Under the pieces are notes generated by a model. It saw nothing but the letters and a program-made list of their open reading frames with translations, was not told where the DNA came from and ran no database searches. Shown here piece after piece: positions 14,456 through 23,076 of a stretch of 29,877 nucleotides of DNA. Positions within the stretch are counted from its first letter, which is position 1. Each line of letters begins with the position of its first letter. This DNA is from CAZOHC01 sp964579845 (GTDB lineage Bacteria > Patescibacteriota > Microgenomatia > Levybacterales > UBA12049), in assembly GCA_964579845.1 (NCBI GenBank), contig CAZOHC010000010.1:1-29877 (forward strand). The letters are read 5' to 3'. The translations under genes and the position numbers were made by a program.

Positions 14456-15730
14456 ATGGCAGACGCAACAGCACCAAAAGATTTACTGGAACTTGAGAAG
14501 CGACTTCTTGCTCGTCAGGAAAAGCTTGACCAGAAGATGGAACAGCTTGAGGAGTCAAAAGAACGACTCGCGAGTCAGAAAGAAGAATATACCAATAAAC
14601 TGGAGGGTATCTCCGGCTTAACGAAAGAAGAAGCGAAACGGGCACTCCTCGAAGAAACCGAAAAAGACGCGACAGCAATGATGGCGCGAATCGTTCGCGA
14701 GAAAGAAGAAGAAGCAAAGGCAACTGCTGATCGTAAGTCACTTGAGATTCTGGTGGATTCACTCCGTCACGGAGCGGTAAACTTCGTCCCTGAATATACA
14801 ATCTCAATCGTGAAAGTACCTGATGAGGATATGAAAGGACGAATCATCGGGAAAGAAGGCCGGAACATCAGAGCGTTTGAACAGGCAACCGGTGTCGATG
14901 TGGATCTGGACGAGGAAGGTATAATCAGACTCTCATCATTTGATTCTGTCAGGCGTGAAGTTGCCAGACGTTCACTGGAAACGCTCCTGAAGGACTCTCG
15001 AATTCAGCCGTTTAGGATTGAGGAAGTTGTCGAGCAGACCAAAAAAGAGTTGGATAAGGTGATGCTTGAAGAAGGGCAGAAGCTGGCAGCTGAGGTCGGA
15101 GTTTTTAATCTTCCGACTGATCTCGTCGCGATGCTCGGCCGTTTCAAATTCAGAACTTCATACGGACAGAATCTCGTCGTCCATACCCTTGAAGAAACGA
15201 AAATCGGTATCGCACTCGCTCATGAGCTTGGTGCGGACGTGAACGTCGTCAGACTCGGATGTCTCTTCCATGATATCGGAAAAGTCGTCGAGGGAGAAGG
15301 AAGCCATGTGAAGCTGGGTGTTGATTTTCTGAAGCGATATAATCTTCCTGAAGCTGTTATCAACTGTGTTGCTGAACACCATGAAGACCAGCCGTTTTCG
15401 AGTGTCGAGTCGATCATCGTTCATGTCGCTGATGCTATCTCGGGGGCAAGACCGGGCGCGAGATACGAGGATATCGAGAATTATGGTAAGCGCCTGACAG
15501 AAATGGAAGAAATTGCCAAAAAATATGAAGGTGTTGAAGATGCCTATGCATTCGAAGCAGGACGTGAGCTTCGTGTTATTATCAACCCAGGAAGACTGGA
15601 TGATAACCAGACAGTGCTCCTCTCCAAAAAAATCCAGGAAGAAGTCGCGAATGCACTCGCAGTTCCCGGTGAAGTGAAAGTAACCGCTATTCGTGAATTC
15701 CGCGCCGTCTACCCCGATCGAACAAGCTAA
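14456..15730 (+). CDS. rny: Ribonuclease Y, lacking the usual membrane anchor
   Basis: 424 aa from the ATG at 14456 (TATACT 9 bases ahead); the frame opens 36 bases earlier but that adds no membrane helix. Residues 8-95 form a coiled coil. The KH domain is at about 117-165 (KGRIIGKEGRNIRAFE). The HD domain is at about 240-330 with H243, H272-D273, H308-H309 and D326, and GARPGARYE follows. RNase Y is an endonuclease that starts mRNA decay, normally tied to the membrane by an N-terminal helix and about 520 aa long. Here the helix and part of the coiled coil are missing, so the enzyme is probably cytoplasmic. Confidence 0.93.
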   Translation: MADATAPKDLLELEKRLLARQEKLDQKMEQLEESKERLASQKEEYTNKLEGISGLTKEEAKRALLEETEKDATAMMARIVREKEEEAKATADRKSLEILVDSLRHGAVNFVPEYTISIVKVPDEDMKGRIIGKEGRNIRAFEQATGVDVDLDEEGIIRLSSFDSVRREVARRSLETLLKDSRIQPFRIEEVVEQTKKELDKVMLEEGQKLAAEVGVFNLPTDLVAMLGRFKFRTSYGQNLVVHTLEETKIGIALAHELGADVNVVRLGCLFHDIGKVVEGEGSHVKLGVDFLKRYNLPEAVINCVAEHHEDQPFSSVESIIVHVADAISGARPGARYEDIENYGKRLTEMEEIAKKYEGVEDAYAFEAGRELRVIINPGRLDDNQTVLLSKKIQEEVANALAVPGEVKVTAIREFRAVYPDRTS

Positions 15731-15766
15731 GATTGTTAACGAGTTAAAAAGTAAACGGGTTATAAT
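15731..15766 (+). repeat. TTGTTAACG repeat, copy 2
   Basis: Resembles 2439-2470: TTGTTAACG.GTTA.AA.G followed by AACGGGT. Occurs just after the rny stop. Confidence 0.5.
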
Positions 15767-15902
15767 CCGGACATCGACTTACGGTATCGACGCTCGTATC
15801 GGTGAACGGTTGCGAAAATCGGCTTTAGTTTTCTATCTCAATTCCTTCGATCCACTCCCAATTCGCAATTGGATAATTCTCGATTAGTGCACGGTTTCTT
15901 AC

Positions 15903-15931
15903 TTGACACGAGTTTGTTTTCATTGTACTGT
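15903..15931 (+). promoter_or_regulatory. Promoter of the HU gene
   Basis: TTGACA (15903-15908), exactly 17 bases, TACTGT (15926-15931). It gives a leader of about 110 bases ending in a strong Shine-Dalgarno site. The gap 15731-16050 holds this promoter, one short repeat and a CCAATTCGCAATTGG palindrome near 15859, but no gene. Confidence 0.65.
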
Positions 15932-16050
15932 TAATCTAATCGGCTATATTTCACCCGTACTGATGAATAGTATTTTGTATCTTTTACCCGCATTTATTCA
16001 GTTTCTCTCGCATACTCGATATATTTATGAATTAAAGGAGGTGAATGTTC

Positions 16051-16323
16051 ATGACGAAGAAAGATCTCATTGAGATAGTCGCCAAGAAATCGAACCTGAC
16101 GAATAAAGCTGCCCGAGAATCTGTTCAGACCACGCTCAATACTATCCGAGACTCACTCAAACGAGGAGAGAAAGTCGTACTGACAGGCTTCGGAACGTTC
16201 AGTGTGAGAACCCGTGCACAAAGAGTCGGACGTAATCCGAAGACAGGCGCGAAGATAACCCTTCCTGCAAGAAAAGCACCGGGCTTCACCCCAGGCAAAA
16301 CCTTTAAGAAAGCAATACGATAA
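16051..16323 (+). CDS. hup: HU-type DNA-binding protein
   Basis: 90 aa, standard length. MTKKDLIEIVAKKSNLTNKAA opens the helical dimer part; GEKVVLTGFGTFSVRTRAQRVGRNPKTG and the arm ending KAPGFTPGKTFKKAI are diagnostic. AAAGGAGGTG lies 8 bases before the ATG at 16051; the ATG two codons earlier is too close to that site. HU bends and compacts DNA. The strong ribosome binding site, rare in this window, fits high expression. Confidence 0.96.
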   Translation: MTKKDLIEIVAKKSNLTNKAARESVQTTLNTIRDSLKRGEKVVLTGFGTFSVRTRAQRVGRNPKTGAKITLPARKAPGFTPGKTFKKAIR

Positions 16324-16327
16324 TTAA

Positions 16328-16356
16328 TTGCGAATTGGCAGTCATAGTGATATAAT
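16328..16356 (+). promoter_or_regulatory. rnpB promoter
   Basis: TTGCGA (16328-16333), 17 bases, TATAAT (16351-16356). Start of RNase P RNA expected near 16363. Confidence 0.75.
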
Positions 16357-16362
16357 GCTAAT

Positions 16363-16790
16363 GTCACGGGAAGCAGTATCGCTACCCGCCAACATTCTTT
16401 CTCGAAAGAGAAGTTTGGGCGGGAGGAAAGTCCGGACAGGCGTTATATCAGGGATGGAGTGTAAGCTCCGACTAGTAATAGCTAGTTTCTTATTCCTTTA
16501 CCCCTCAACGGGGTTTTACCCACATGCGGGAATAAGAACGGGTCTCGAATTGACGAGGCTTGAGAGCAACAGAGACGAGTGGGTGTGAAACGGGCAATCC
16601 TCCCTGCTGCAACCTCCGAATGGTACGTCTACGTATATAACCCAGTACCGAAGCGAGGGCATCGCGCCGAATAGGCGGACAGCGTGATCGATACATCATC
16701 ACACTGAGATAGATTGCGATTACCCGCCTGCAATGCTATGCGTAGCATTGTGGGGAGGGGAAACAGAATCCGGCTTATTCGCTTCCCGGG
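16363..16790 (+). ncRNA. rnpB: RNase P RNA
   Basis: The conserved 5' P4 strand GAGGAAAGTCCGGAC (16415 on) and 3' strand ACAGAATCCGGCTTATTCG (16764 on) are present, with GTGAAACGG and CGAATAGGCGGACAGC between. The ends pair as helix P1: CGGGAAGC (16367-16374) with GCTTCCCG (16781-16788). It is the catalytic RNA that trims tRNA 5' ends. Confidence 0.95.
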
Positions 16791-16792
16791 AT

Positions 16793-16873
16793 AAAAAAAG
16801 TATTCAGTATTTAGTATATCGCAGCTCGCAGGTTATCTGCAGTACGATACACACAGCACTGAATACTTTTTTT
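16793..16873. terminator. Bidirectional terminator between rnpB and a minus-strand gene
   Basis: AAAAAAAGTATTCAGT (16793 on) is the exact reverse complement of ACTGAATACTTTTTTT (16858-16873), with about 49 bases between. It gives T runs on both strands and serves rnpB and the 128-aa gene. Confidence 0.8.
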
Positions 16874-17258
16874 ATTTTTCAGAAGATTTTCTGAGTGCGA
16901 CCGGGAAGTGGAGCCCCAGGAGAATGATCCCGATGAGGGTAAAGTAGATGCCGTTTTTTATGTCATTTACTTGGCGTTGTTTTCGCTCTGATTCAACCCG
17001 ACGTTCACATGCTGCTTTTTGTTCAGTCCGTTCTTCTGCACTGAGTGACGCGAGTGTATCACTGTCAGGTAACGGTCGTTCATAGGGTGTTCCGGTCAAA
17101 TACGAACAATCTTCATTGCCTGCATACTGCAATGGGTATTTATCGTAAAATGCGGTGTTTATGCCGAATGAAACCAGGTTATATAATCCGATAATTAGCA
17201 GAATGATCGCGACGATCGAGACGAGATAAAAGTAAATGAGGCTGATGAGCTTGCCCAT
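16872..17258 (-). CDS. Two-helix membrane protein, unknown
   Basis: 128 aa. Membrane segments at about residues 8-35 and 103-121 enclose a loop of about 65 residues with two Cys (DCSYLTG and ACERR) and a charged helix (SAEERTEQKAACERRVESERKQR). With both ends inside, the loop would face outward and could hold a disulphide (inference). TACACT lies 8 bases before the ATG. Its stop lies inside the terminator. I do not recognise the family. Confidence 0.7.
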   Translation of the reverse strand: MGKLISLIYFYLVSIVAIILLIIGLYNLVSFGINTAFYDKYPLQYAGNEDCSYLTGTPYERPLPDSDTLASLSAEERTEQKAACERRVESERKQRQVNDIKNGIYFTLIGIILLGLHFPVALRKSSEK

Positions 17259-17285
17259 ATGTAATTAGTGTAAACAAAAAAGAAT

Positions 17286-17319
17286 AAAGGGGCAAGTATC
17301 AAGTATAAAGGGGAGAAAG
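17286..17319 (+). repeat. Dispersed repeat GGGCAAGTATCAAGTAT, copy 2
   Basis: Same as 6872-6903 in the other orientation. AAGTAT occurs twice in it. Confidence 0.75.
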
Positions 17320-17360
17320 CGATTCCTTATTCTTTATTGCATTATTAGAATCGATTCTAA

Positions 17361-17402
17361 TGACTAATGACTAATGACTAATGACTAATGACTAATGACT
17401 AA
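17361..17402 (+). repeat. TGACTAA tandem heptamer, 6 copies
   Basis: Six exact units. The last overlaps the TAG stop of the helicase gene (17399-17401). Confidence 0.95.
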
Positions 17403-20332
17403 TCAGCATACGTCGAGCAGAGCATTTTAAATTCACAGTTTTTGCAAAGTATCCCTCCTGAGCATCGGAAAGTGCTGGTTTCGATATCAGAAATAATCGA
17501 GCGAATTTTTTCCTTTGCCTCTTCCAACTGCGCCTTTGTCCTCGTTGTTGAGACTTTCCTGTTTTCATCTAGATAGTAGAGTGTGAGGAGAATCTCGTCA
17601 GGTGATGTGCGGAAGATCGCGCTTTGAATCTCAGTTGCTGCCAGTGCATAGAACGTCAGTTGAAGATCGTCTTTCAGTTTTCGCTCGGTCGGGATGTTGC
17701 TTCCTGTTTTATAATCGATTATCTCGATTCTTCCGTCAGGGAGGGCATCGACCCTGTCAATTCTTCCGCTTGCTTTTACTTTTCCGAGCGGAAATTGAAA
17801 TGGTATCTCAACCGCAACAGTTTCTGCCTGTTCCCTGAGATATGTTTCAGCAAAGCGAATGAGCATTGACTCTGCCTGTTTATATGTCTGCTCTTCATGG
17901 GTTTTGCTGCTGTATCCTGCCTGTATCCAGTTATGCTTCAGTAGCTCACTCATACGTTCAGAAGGCAGTGACTCGTTCATGCGTATACTTTGGGTAAAAT
18001 CACGGATCGTATTATGGACGCTGGTTCCGTAGCTGAGTGCAGGAGACGGGAGGGACGGAACCTGGAGGATATAGCGCATTTTATAGTGAAGCGGACACAT
18101 CTGAAAGGTCTGGATTTGTGAATACGAGATAGAGCTGATGGTATTCAGAGTCGGTTTGGGTGCAGTCGAAGCTGATTGGTGTTTCGGTGCATAAGAGTCG
18201 TTCAGTGCTTCTAAGAGCGTCAGTTGTTCACTGTTTTTTTTCACTGTCTGCTTCTTCAGAATTTTATCAATGTTTGCTTCACCGATTGCCTCGATAACGA
18301 AGGGAGAAAGTTTTCGCTCTCGCTTCGCGTCACCGTAATATCGTGATGCAGTCAGGTACAATCTATATTTTGCTAGTGTTGAGGCAACATAGAATAACCT
18401 TCTTTCTTCCTGAAGGTTTTCATTTCCGGTCGGGAGCTCTTCTCGGATCAGATCAGCAGGAACCGGGATCTGTTCTTTTCGGTCCCGACTCGGAAACCGT
18501 TGGGTGACGAGGTTAACGACAAAGACGACCGGGAACTCGAGTCCTTTACTGGAATGAACGGTCAAAATATTAACGGCATCATTATTTACCCAGTCAACTT
18601 CAGCACTCATCGGTGACTCGCCGAGCTCCATTGAGAGATCAATCCAGTCAACCACAGCAAAGACAGAAGCATCTTCACGATTCGCTTCAAAAGACTGGAG
18701 TTTATTAAAAAACTTTGAGATATTTGCAGCTTCTTTTTCTGTTTCTCCTGACTCTGATTCAAAATAGTGACCGACGACACCTGAGTCCTGGATAAAATTG
18801 TATAAGATCTGCCCTGCAGAATTCGTCGGGACCAGTGCTAGATGTTTTTTAATCATCGCGACCAGTGTCTCTGTTTCCTTTTTTCCTTGCTCGGTAAGGT
18901 TGCTCTCTTCATGTCTCTCCATGACTTCAAATAGTGAAAGATTGTGTTTTTTCGTCGCATTCATCAACATGGCAATGTCACGCTCTGAGAATTTGAAAAT
19001 CGGCATGGTGAGAATGCGGTAAAGTGATGCATTATCTTCAAAATTGGCGAGGACTCGGAGGTAGGCGATCAAATCTTTTATCTCTTCCTGCTGGAATAAA
19101 TGACCGGGCCCCAGGAACTGAAACGGTATCCCGTGCCTGGTGAGCGCACGTTGAAACGGTAGAGAATGGTCATTGGCACGAACGAGAATTGCGAATTCAT
19201 TATATGGTCTGTTCGATTTCTCGACTTCTGCCTTAATTATGTCGGCAACTGCTTCTGCTTCCTCTTCGCCCCGATCAGTAAAGATCAGGTCAACTTCATC
19301 GCCCGCGACACCGCGCATCGCCTGAAGTTTTTTATCAATCTGTTCCCGCGCCTCGAGCCTGTCCGGGTTATTGTGCTGAATAAGCGTATACGCGGCATCC
19401 AGAATATTTTGTGTGGAACGATAGTTTTTGGTCAGTGAGATTATCTCGGCTTTGGGGAAGTGTGAGCGAAACTGCAACATATTCGCAAGCGCTGCACCAC
19501 GCCAGCGATAGATACTCTGATCATCATCGCCGACAACGGTAATATTCTGCTCCTCACCTGCGAGGAGAATCGCCATTTCATTTTGGGCGTAGTTCGTATC
19601 CTGAAACTCGTCAACGAGAATGTACTGAAAACGTTCCTGGTAGTTTCGTAACACTGCTTTCCGTTCACGAAACAGCTTCAGTGTGTTACTGATAAGATCT
19701 GAAAAATCCATCACGCCTGCTTTTGCTTTGAGTGACTCATACGTTGAAAATGCATGTGCGAGTTCGTTTGTTTTCAACGATTCTTCTTTCGTGACTTCAT
19801 CGCTGTCTTTTTCCGCTTGCTTGGCAACGTTTGCTGCATATTCAAGGTATTGCTCAGGTGTAATATCATCGTCTTTGAGGCGGGAAAAGTGCGTGAGCAT
19901 GCCCTGAAGAAATTTTGTCGGGTTTCCGAGCGGTCGATAGAAAGAAAGTTCAAAGTCAAACAGATGTTTTCTTAAAAACAGGAGGTTTTCTGCCTCAGTC
20001 ATCAGCGTAAAGGAAGGATTGAGACCGATCTGAATCGCTTCCTGCCTCAGGATACGCTCACAAAACGCATGGAATGTCTCAATCCACATATCCGTATATC
20101 CATACGGTAACGCCTTATCAACACGTGTTTCCATCTCACGGGAGGCTTTCTCTGTAAACGTCAGTGCGAGGATGTGTTCTGCCGGAACCTTTTTATTCGT
20201 GATCAGATGTTTTATGCGCTCTGTGACGACTGTGGTTTTCCCGGTGCCTGCACCGGCGATAATCAGAAGCGGTCCTTCGCCGTGTTCGACAGCACGTTTT
20301 TGTTCTTCATTTAACCTCGGAGCATCAGCCAT
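17399..20332 (-). CDS. UvrD/PcrA-type helicase fused to C-terminal Fe-S RecB-like nuclease
   Basis: 977 aa. Superfamily 1A helicase motifs run in order: AGAGTGKTT (Walker A, K32), LTFTEKASREM, ILVDEFQDTN (Walker B), VVGDDDQSIYRWRGA, LTKNYRS, NILTVHSSKGLEFPVVFVV and RRLFYVASTLAK. From about residue 720 a PD-(D/E)xK nuclease domain follows: SYSQIQTFQMCPLHYK, GTSVHNTIRDF, GRIDRVDALPDGRIEIIDYKTGS (D...DYK). Its Cys residues (one at QMC, then CxxCx5C at 963-972) match the 4Fe-4S site of AddB-type nucleases. It probably processes double-strand breaks on its own, like a one-chain AddAB/AdnAB. TACAAT lies 7 bases before the ATG. Confidence 0.93.
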   Translation of the reverse strand: MADAPRLNEEQKRAVEHGEGPLLIIAGAGTGKTTVVTERIKHLITNKKVPAEHILALTFTEKASREMETRVDKALPYGYTDMWIETFHAFCERILRQEAIQIGLNPSFTLMTEAENLLFLRKHLFDFELSFYRPLGNPTKFLQGMLTHFSRLKDDDITPEQYLEYAANVAKQAEKDSDEVTKEESLKTNELAHAFSTYESLKAKAGVMDFSDLISNTLKLFRERKAVLRNYQERFQYILVDEFQDTNYAQNEMAILLAGEEQNITVVGDDDQSIYRWRGAALANMLQFRSHFPKAEIISLTKNYRSTQNILDAAYTLIQHNNPDRLEAREQIDKKLQAMRGVAGDEVDLIFTDRGEEEAEAVADIIKAEVEKSNRPYNEFAILVRANDHSLPFQRALTRHGIPFQFLGPGHLFQQEEIKDLIAYLRVLANFEDNASLYRILTMPIFKFSERDIAMLMNATKKHNLSLFEVMERHEESNLTEQGKKETETLVAMIKKHLALVPTNSAGQILYNFIQDSGVVGHYFESESGETEKEAANISKFFNKLQSFEANREDASVFAVVDWIDLSMELGESPMSAEVDWVNNDAVNILTVHSSKGLEFPVVFVVNLVTQRFPSRDRKEQIPVPADLIREELPTGNENLQEERRLFYVASTLAKYRLYLTASRYYGDAKRERKLSPFVIEAIGEANIDKILKKQTVKKNSEQLTLLEALNDSYAPKHQSASTAPKPTLNTISSISYSQIQTFQMCPLHYKMRYILQVPSLPSPALSYGTSVHNTIRDFTQSIRMNESLPSERMSELLKHNWIQAGYSSKTHEEQTYKQAESMLIRFAETYLREQAETVAVEIPFQFPLGKVKASGRIDRVDALPDGRIEIIDYKTGSNIPTERKLKDDLQLTFYALAATEIQSAIFRTSPDEILLTLYYLDENRKVSTTRTKAQLEEAKEKIRSIISDIETSTFRCSGGILCKNCEFKMLCSTYAD

Positions 20333-20423
20333 GGGGTTTATTGTAGCATACAGTGATCATGTATCAGTATGTTCCTGTCATGCTTTCTTGAATAGATTTC
20401 TGAGATAGGTTACCATAATCGTT

Positions 20424-20570
20424 ATGGAACAGAATAACAGGAAAATACTCTTGAATCGTTATACCGATGAAGCCAATAAACTCTTAGCGGAGATGGCTCG
20501 TATCGTGGTACGGGCACAGCGCAAAAAAGAAGACAAAACATATAGAGAACTATTGAGCAAAATACAGTAA
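20424..20570 (+). CDS. 48-aa charged helical protein, unknown
   Basis: The frame MEQNNRKILLNRYTDEANK... ends RELLSKIQ. It looks fully helical, net basic, without a membrane segment. CATAAT lies 4 bases before the ATG. Only three bases separate its TAA from the ATG of the 480-aa gene, so the two are probably translated together. Function unknown; a partner of the larger protein is a fair guess. Confidence 0.5.
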   Translation: MEQNNRKILLNRYTDEANKLLAEMARIVVRAQRKKEDKTYRELLSKIQ

Positions 20571-20573
20571 TGT

Positions 20574-22016
20574 ATGAAAGAAGAAGTACAGCAACAGATT
20601 CCGGAACAGCGTGAACTTCCTAAAGAGCAGGAAAATACTTCAGGCGAGTTTAAAAAACTATTTGAGAATCATCTCGCTCAAGCACGACAGCTCGGTGATG
20701 CGTTACCTCCAGATAGTGAGAGTATTGATCGGATACATTTTGCGAGAGCTGAACAGGATTTACTCCGCTTGGGTGAGGAAACTGCCTCTGCCTTTCAAAA
20801 CGGTACCGACACCTCCCTCTCGCTTGAAGAACCGTTTACATTCTCTAAAAAAGCACTGAGGGAGTATACCCGTTCGACGCCTGAGCTTCGTGAAGAGCGT
20901 CGAAATGTCGCTCAACGGATTAAAGAGACGAGGCGTGCGAATCAAGACCTATTACAGAAAGAGCGTGAGAACAGTACGAAAAAACGCGAAGTTTCAGCGC
21001 GACATGAACTCAGACGTGAGGAAATCAGAGCCCGAATAAGTGAATCAGAATCTGAGATCAGGCAATGGGAGAATGACCTGTTGAAAAGAATCATCACCAG
21101 CGTGAGACCTGAACTCCTGAACGAAAAAAAACGACAATTATCCTTGCTGGAAGAAGATTTAGTGAACACCCAGGAATATGATGAAGCAATCAAACCGTTA
21201 CATCAAGAGTTTTATGCATTACAGACACTGAAAAGAGAACTGCGAGACAGTAAAGAAATACTGGGAGAGTACTATGACCGAAAAAACGAGGAGCTTGATC
21301 GGGAGAGTCTGGAATATATAAAACAAACAGCAGGAGATATACAGACGATCGCTGAGAAATACGATGCCTATACTGTCCATGCATTAGGTAATGCTCCCGT
21401 TCATATTCCGGGCATTTTTCATGCTAACAGCAGAGAGTGTATGAGTAAGCTTGCGGTTTTGTATGATGTTGCGCCTTCTATCAGTGCGTCAACGGTTAGA
21501 TTCGGAAAAGATGACGGTATGTGGGGGAATGAGGGTGTTTTCTTACGAGGCGGCATAGTAGATGAGGCAGATGAAACAGATCTGATGTCAAACCCGAAGG
21601 GTCTGAGAGGTCGGGTGACGGCCCGTCAGGCAGAGACTGCGAGTGAATATATGATGAATCTTAATCGGGCGATCGAACACCCGAATAATCCGGGTCGGTA
21701 TAACGAGTTGATTGTCAGGGATCCAAAAATTGCAGGAATGTATATTAATGAAACACGTGATGATACGCTGTGGAGTAATTATGAAGCATTTTTTCAGATT
21801 GCCCGTGATTTTCATCTGCCGGTCTTTGTCTTACAAAACGGTAGAGCGAAAGAGATTACGTATAATTTCGTGAGTAAACAGGCCACAATCGGTAGAACAG
21901 TTACACCATCAGAAATAGCATCATTAGAGCATGATCTGCCTGTGGTGCTACAAGATGCGATAAAAGAATTGGCCGAAGCGAAGCTGAAAAACAGAGCAGG
22001 AAACGTGCTCGTCTAA
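20574..22016 (+). CDS. 480-aa coiled-coil protein with novel C-terminal domain, unknown
   Basis: Residues 1-100 are acidic and low in structure. About 100-265 is a long charged coiled coil (RNVAQRIKETRRANQDLLQKE, RISESESEIRQWENDLLKR). About 265-480 is globular, with SRECMSKLAVLYDVAPSIS, GMWGNEGVFLRGG, YNELIVRDPKIAGMYINE and FFQIARDFHLPVFVLQNGRA. No signal peptide, membrane segment or P loop. I do not recognise the family. It follows the 48-aa gene by three bases and its stop is one base from the stop of the facing rmuC. Confidence 0.8.
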   Translation: MKEEVQQQIPEQRELPKEQENTSGEFKKLFENHLAQARQLGDALPPDSESIDRIHFARAEQDLLRLGEETASAFQNGTDTSLSLEEPFTFSKKALREYTRSTPELREERRNVAQRIKETRRANQDLLQKERENSTKKREVSARHELRREEIRARISESESEIRQWENDLLKRIITSVRPELLNEKKRQLSLLEEDLVNTQEYDEAIKPLHQEFYALQTLKRELRDSKEILGEYYDRKNEELDRESLEYIKQTAGDIQTIAEKYDAYTVHALGNAPVHIPGIFHANSRECMSKLAVLYDVAPSISASTVRFGKDDGMWGNEGVFLRGGIVDEADETDLMSNPKGLRGRVTARQAETASEYMMNLNRAIEHPNNPGRYNELIVRDPKIAGMYINETRDDTLWSNYEAFFQIARDFHLPVFVLQNGRAKEITYNFVSKQATIGRTVTPSEIASLEHDLPVVLQDAIKELAEAKLKNRAGNVLV

Positions 22017-22017
22017 G

Positions 22018-23037
22018 TTATTCCGTAATTTCTTTGACGACTTCATCGCCGATCGTTCTGGTTGCGGTGAGTTTGTTCCCCAAAGTTAAGATACCGGTAT
22101 TTACTTGTGAGTACTGTGATGTGGCGTTGTTGAGATGCTTTCCCAGCACCTGCATGCTATCATTGATTTTCTCATAATCGTTCTGAATCGCTCTGAGCAG
22201 TCTGAATACCTCACGGCTTTTTGTCTCGATTTTCTTCCCTTCAAACGACAGGAGAATCGTCTGCAGATGAGCATACAACGTGCTCGGGGAGACGATATAG
22301 ACTCGCTGTTTTCTCGCGTACTGTAAGATCTCGGTCTGATTACAGAGTTCATAAAAGACTGATTCACTCGGCACGTACATAAGGGCAAAATCCATCGTTC
22401 CTTCCTCAGGAAGAATGTATTTTTTTGAGATGGCATCGATGTGTTTTTTTACATCTCTCAGAAATTCTTTTTCAGCCGTTTTTTTCAGCAAGTCATCTTC
22501 TGCTTTCATCATGCGGGTGAAATTCTCCATCGGAAATTTCGAGTCAATCGGGAGTATGCCGGCATCAGTCCTGATCGCAGCATCAACTTTTTCTCCTGAT
22601 TTAAACGTGTATTGGAGGTGAAAACTATTTTTGGGAAACATTTGTGCAATCAGATCTTTGAGTATCTCTTCTCCGATATTTCCTCTGATCTTCGGACTTT
22701 TCAGAAATTCCTGCAGTTCCTTCATCGATCTGCCTATCTCACTCATCTGTCCGACTTCTTTATTCACATCCCGGATGACTTCAGCTGCTTTATCGAGGCG
22801 TTCATTGAGTTGTTTGGAATTCTCCTGCAGTGTTCTGACCATCTGCGAGGAGTTCGTCTGCATTGATTCGTTTAGCGTTCTGTTCGTTGCATCGATTGAT
22901 ACCTGCATGGTTTTCAGCCATTCGAGAAGCGCCTGGTTATTCTCAGGGGGTTTTGCCTCAGACAGCTTCTTATTGATGAAATAAAAAAGTCCGGCAAATC
23001 CCAAGAGGATGGTGAGAAGCAGAATAGGCAGATCCAT
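22018..23037 (-). CDS. rmuC: DNA recombination protein RmuC
   Basis: 339 aa. N-terminal membrane helix (about 3-20), coiled coil (about 40-110), then the RmuC nuclease-like core: KIRGNIGEEILKDLI, VDAAIR...LPIDSKFPMENF (D...DxK site), DFALMYVPSESVFYE, VYIVSPSTLYAHLQTI. Shorter than E. coli RmuC (about 475 aa), as is common. RmuC limits rearrangements at inverted repeats, notable in a window full of them. TACAAT lies 13 bases before the ATG. Confidence 0.93.
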   Translation of the reverse strand: MDLPILLLTILLGFAGLFYFINKKLSEAKPPENNQALLEWLKTMQVSIDATNRTLNESMQTNSSQMVRTLQENSKQLNERLDKAAEVIRDVNKEVGQMSEIGRSMKELQEFLKSPKIRGNIGEEILKDLIAQMFPKNSFHLQYTFKSGEKVDAAIRTDAGILPIDSKFPMENFTRMMKAEDDLLKKTAEKEFLRDVKKHIDAISKKYILPEEGTMDFALMYVPSESVFYELCNQTEILQYARKQRVYIVSPSTLYAHLQTILLSFEGKKIETKSREVFRLLRAIQNDYEKINDSMQVLGKHLNNATSQYSQVNTGILTLGNKLTATRTIGDEVVKEITE

Positions 23038-23076
23038 AGTATTGTAGGCTATTGTAGCACAATTGAGAATTATGAA

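Noticed and set aside
15693..15887. 64-codon frame after rny.
   Set aside because: Begins inside rny in another frame, runs through repeats, and has no family features or ribosome binding site.
16328..16588. 86-codon frame over the RNase P RNA and a minus-strand frame at 16505-16702.
   Set aside because: Both lie within rnpB, whose conserved structure explains the sequence.
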